Assembly: GCA_965220715.1 (NCBI GenBank)
Contig: OZ244843.1
Span: 1,612,001 to 1,676,000 of the forward strand
Origin: Bin5 sp965220715
GTDB taxonomy: Bacteria; Chloroflexota; Anaerolineae; Caldilineales; Caldilineaceae
DNA length: 64,000 bases
Reading direction: 5' to 3'
Numbering within the stretch: position 1 is the stretch's first letter; each line of letters begins with the position of its first letter. This document shows, piece by piece, positions 62,537 through 64,000 of the stretch. Below the pieces are notes generated by a model. That model ran no database searches. It was given only the letters and a program-made list of their open reading frames with translations, and was not told where the DNA came from. The translations under genes and the position numbers were made by a program.

Positions 62537-63724
62537 ATGACAAAAAGCAGGCTCGCGATCCATGGCGGCGAATCGGTCCGCTCCCGGCCGTGGCCGAGTT
62601 GGCCGCAGTGGGACGAAACCGAGCGCACCGGTCTGATGGCCGTGCTCGAACGCGGCGCTTGGGGCGGCTACGACGCAGCCGTGGCCGAATTCGAGGGCGC
62701 CTTTGCCGCCCGTCATGCCGCTCGCTTCTGCATCACAACGGTCAACGGCACCACTACCCTGGAGACCGCACTGCGCGCGCTGGACATCGGCCCTGGCGAC
62801 GAGGTGATCGTGCCTCCCTACACTTTCTACGCAACCGCAGCGTCTGTGCGCACCGTCGGCGCCACTCCCGTCTTCGCCGACGTCGACCTGGAGACGTGGA
62901 ATCTTTCTATTCCCGCAGTCGAAGCGGCCATCGGCGAACGCACCAAAGCAGTAATTCCGGTCCACTTCGGCGGCCTGCCTGTAGATTTTGATAGCCTGCT
63001 GCCGCTGGCGCAGCGGCACGGTCTCTTCGTCATCGAAGACGCGGCCCACGCCCACGGCAGCAGCTGGAACGGCCGGCCCGTCGGCGCGCTGGGTATTGCC
63101 GGCTCTTTCAGCTTTCAAGCAAGCAAAAACCTGACCGCCGGCGAAGGCGGCGCGCTCCTGACCAACGACGCCGAGCTGGCCGAGCGCATGTGGAGCATCG
63201 CCAACTGCGGACGCAGCCCAGACGGCCACGGGTTCGATCATCCCAACCTCGGCACCAACCTGCGCCTCAGCGGCTGGCAAGCGGCAATCCTGTCTGCCGG
63301 TCTGACCCGGCTGGATGACCAGCTAAAGCGCCGCATGAGCAACGCCCGCCGTCTGCGCGGCTTTCTGGAGGAGATCGATGGGCTGACGCCGCAGCGCTGG
63401 GATCCACGCGCCGACGCCCATTCCCATCATCTCTTTCTCATGCGCTACGATGCCGAGCATTTCGGCGGGCTGCCCCGCCAGGAGTTCATCTCCGCGCTGC
63501 GCGGCGAAAACATCCCCGTCGGCCCGCTCTACCCCTACCCCCTCTATCACCAACCCCCGCTGGTCGAACCTTTCAGCCGCGTGACGCCCTGCCCCAGCAG
63601 CGAACTGCTCTGCCAGCAGACCATTTCCATGAGCCAGAACGTCCTCCTGGCCGAGCCGGAGGAGATGGATGATATCGTTCACGCCATTCTGAAAGTACGC
63701 GAGAACATCGACGCGTTCGTGTGA
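62537..63724 (+). CDS. DegT/DnrJ/EryC1/StrS family aminotransferase
   Basis: A 395-residue PLP-dependent enzyme of the DegT/StrS family. Features: TVNGTTTLETALRALDIGPGDEVIVP (about 70-95), VHFGGLPVDFDSL, VIEDAAHAHGSSWNG, the PLP Lys in FSFQASKNLTAGEGGALLTN (about 195-214), and GTNLRLSGWQAAI. The ATG at 62537 has gagg upstream. It starts 12 bases after pdxA on the same strand, so the two are probably co-transcribed. It is a more typical family member than the one at 51393-52643. Substrate not known. Confidence 0.92.
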   Translation: MTKSRLAIHGGESVRSRPWPSWPQWDETERTGLMAVLERGAWGGYDAAVAEFEGAFAARHAARFCITTVNGTTTLETALRALDIGPGDEVIVPPYTFYATAASVRTVGATPVFADVDLETWNLSIPAVEAAIGERTKAVIPVHFGGLPVDFDSLLPLAQRHGLFVIEDAAHAHGSSWNGRPVGALGIAGSFSFQASKNLTAGEGGALLTNDAELAERMWSIANCGRSPDGHGFDHPNLGTNLRLSGWQAAILSAGLTRLDDQLKRRMSNARRLRGFLEEIDGLTPQRWDPRADAHSHHLFLMRYDAEHFGGLPRQEFISALRGENIPVGPLYPYPLYHQPPLVEPFSRVTPCPSSELLCQQTISMSQNVLLAEPEEMDDIVHAILKVRENIDAFV

Positions 63725-64000
63725 TCGGACGTTACAGCGCAGAGGGGTGAAGCGGTTGCAGCGTCCGGATCGCGTTTCCTTTCGACGCAGCCCTCTCGCT
63801 CTCGTTGCAAAGCCGATCCTCGACAGACTGGCCAAAAGTTGGTGTCAGCGGCGCCAAGATCAGCCAGTGAACTGTCCCCATCGACCCCCAATGCACGTAA
63901 TGACGTTCAAGACAGGTGATGGGCGTCAGGACCGAGCAATCTTACTTTGTCCAGCAACTCTACCAGCGTCCTATCTCCGCCGAAGCCCCCAGGCTTGATC
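63725..64000. other. Right-end intergenic sequence
   Basis: No gene with a supported start. A short minus-strand frame at the very edge (IKPGGFGGDRTLVELLDK) could be the tail of a gene outside the window. Nothing else is recognised. Confidence 0.4.

Noticed and set aside
63747..63998. 83-codon plus frame at the right edge
   Set aside because: Basic, low-hydrophobicity translation with no start signal; not distinguishable from chance.

Overview
The window looks like a chromosomal segment of a GC-rich, heterotrophic Chloroflexota bacterium of the Caldilinea/Anaerolineae type. This is inferred from the many carbohydrate ABC importers with Tat- or lipobox-anchored binding proteins, several Uma2 nucleases, GHL10-like and CE15-like proteins, and abundant decayed gene copies and small repeats. 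No rRNA, tRNA, CRISPR array or phage module is visible. Three genes (brnT-like, PhyH-like, tcmP-like) each carry one apparent single-base insertion, so either young pseudogenes or assembly errors are possible.

Layout. 1-1324: end of a sugar ABC permease pair. 1415-5113: a lipoprotein, then a tandemly duplicated brnT-brnA / DUF402 / FAH block in which the two copies decayed at different genes. 5680-12018: sugar-acid and redox metabolism (SDR, PhyH-like, 2-hydroxyacid dehydrogenase, mannonate dehydratase, an odd P-loop protein, amidohydrolase). 12257-13877: the DUF5131 three-Cys protein and its TcmP partner. 14003-21398 (minus): a Dpp/Opp-type importer operon ending in two GHL10-like paralogues. 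22017-23936 (minus): sugar isomerase and Gfo/Idh/MocA oxidoreductase, followed by relics of a binding protein and a kelch gene. 24754-25359: inverted-repeat (MITE-like) elements. 25557-29070: a second sugar importer. 29506-31909: Uma2 + AAA ATPase + DUF4276 Toprim-like protein, a likely defence cassette. 31998-36559 (minus): aldolase/dehydrogenase fusion, amidase, kelch lipoprotein. 37200-38190: six tandem repeats of 158 or 165 bp. 38458-43060: importer plus BNR/sialidase-like protein. 43973-51189: importer with the only ATPase in the window, an IolE-like isomerase and a CE15-like esterase. 51393-54091 (minus): aminotransferase and permeases, the first permease cut by an IS (54096-55156). 55663-63724: zinc dehydrogenase, twin Uma2 genes, HUMPS-family enzyme, DNA methyltransferase, lactate-racemase-like protein, PdxA and a second DegT aminotransferase.

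Together the genes describe uptake of several oligosaccharides or sugar acids through five carbohydrate-type permease sets and one peptide-type importer. Internal processing would follow by GHL10-like, CE15-like and sialidase-like proteins, isomerases, dehydrogenases, dehydratases and a two-domain aldolase. One MalK/UgpC-type ATPase may energise more than one importer. The most system-like unexplained features are the AAA/Toprim cassette, the DUF5131-TcmP pair, the P-loop protein without the usual lysine, and the higher-order tandem repeat array.
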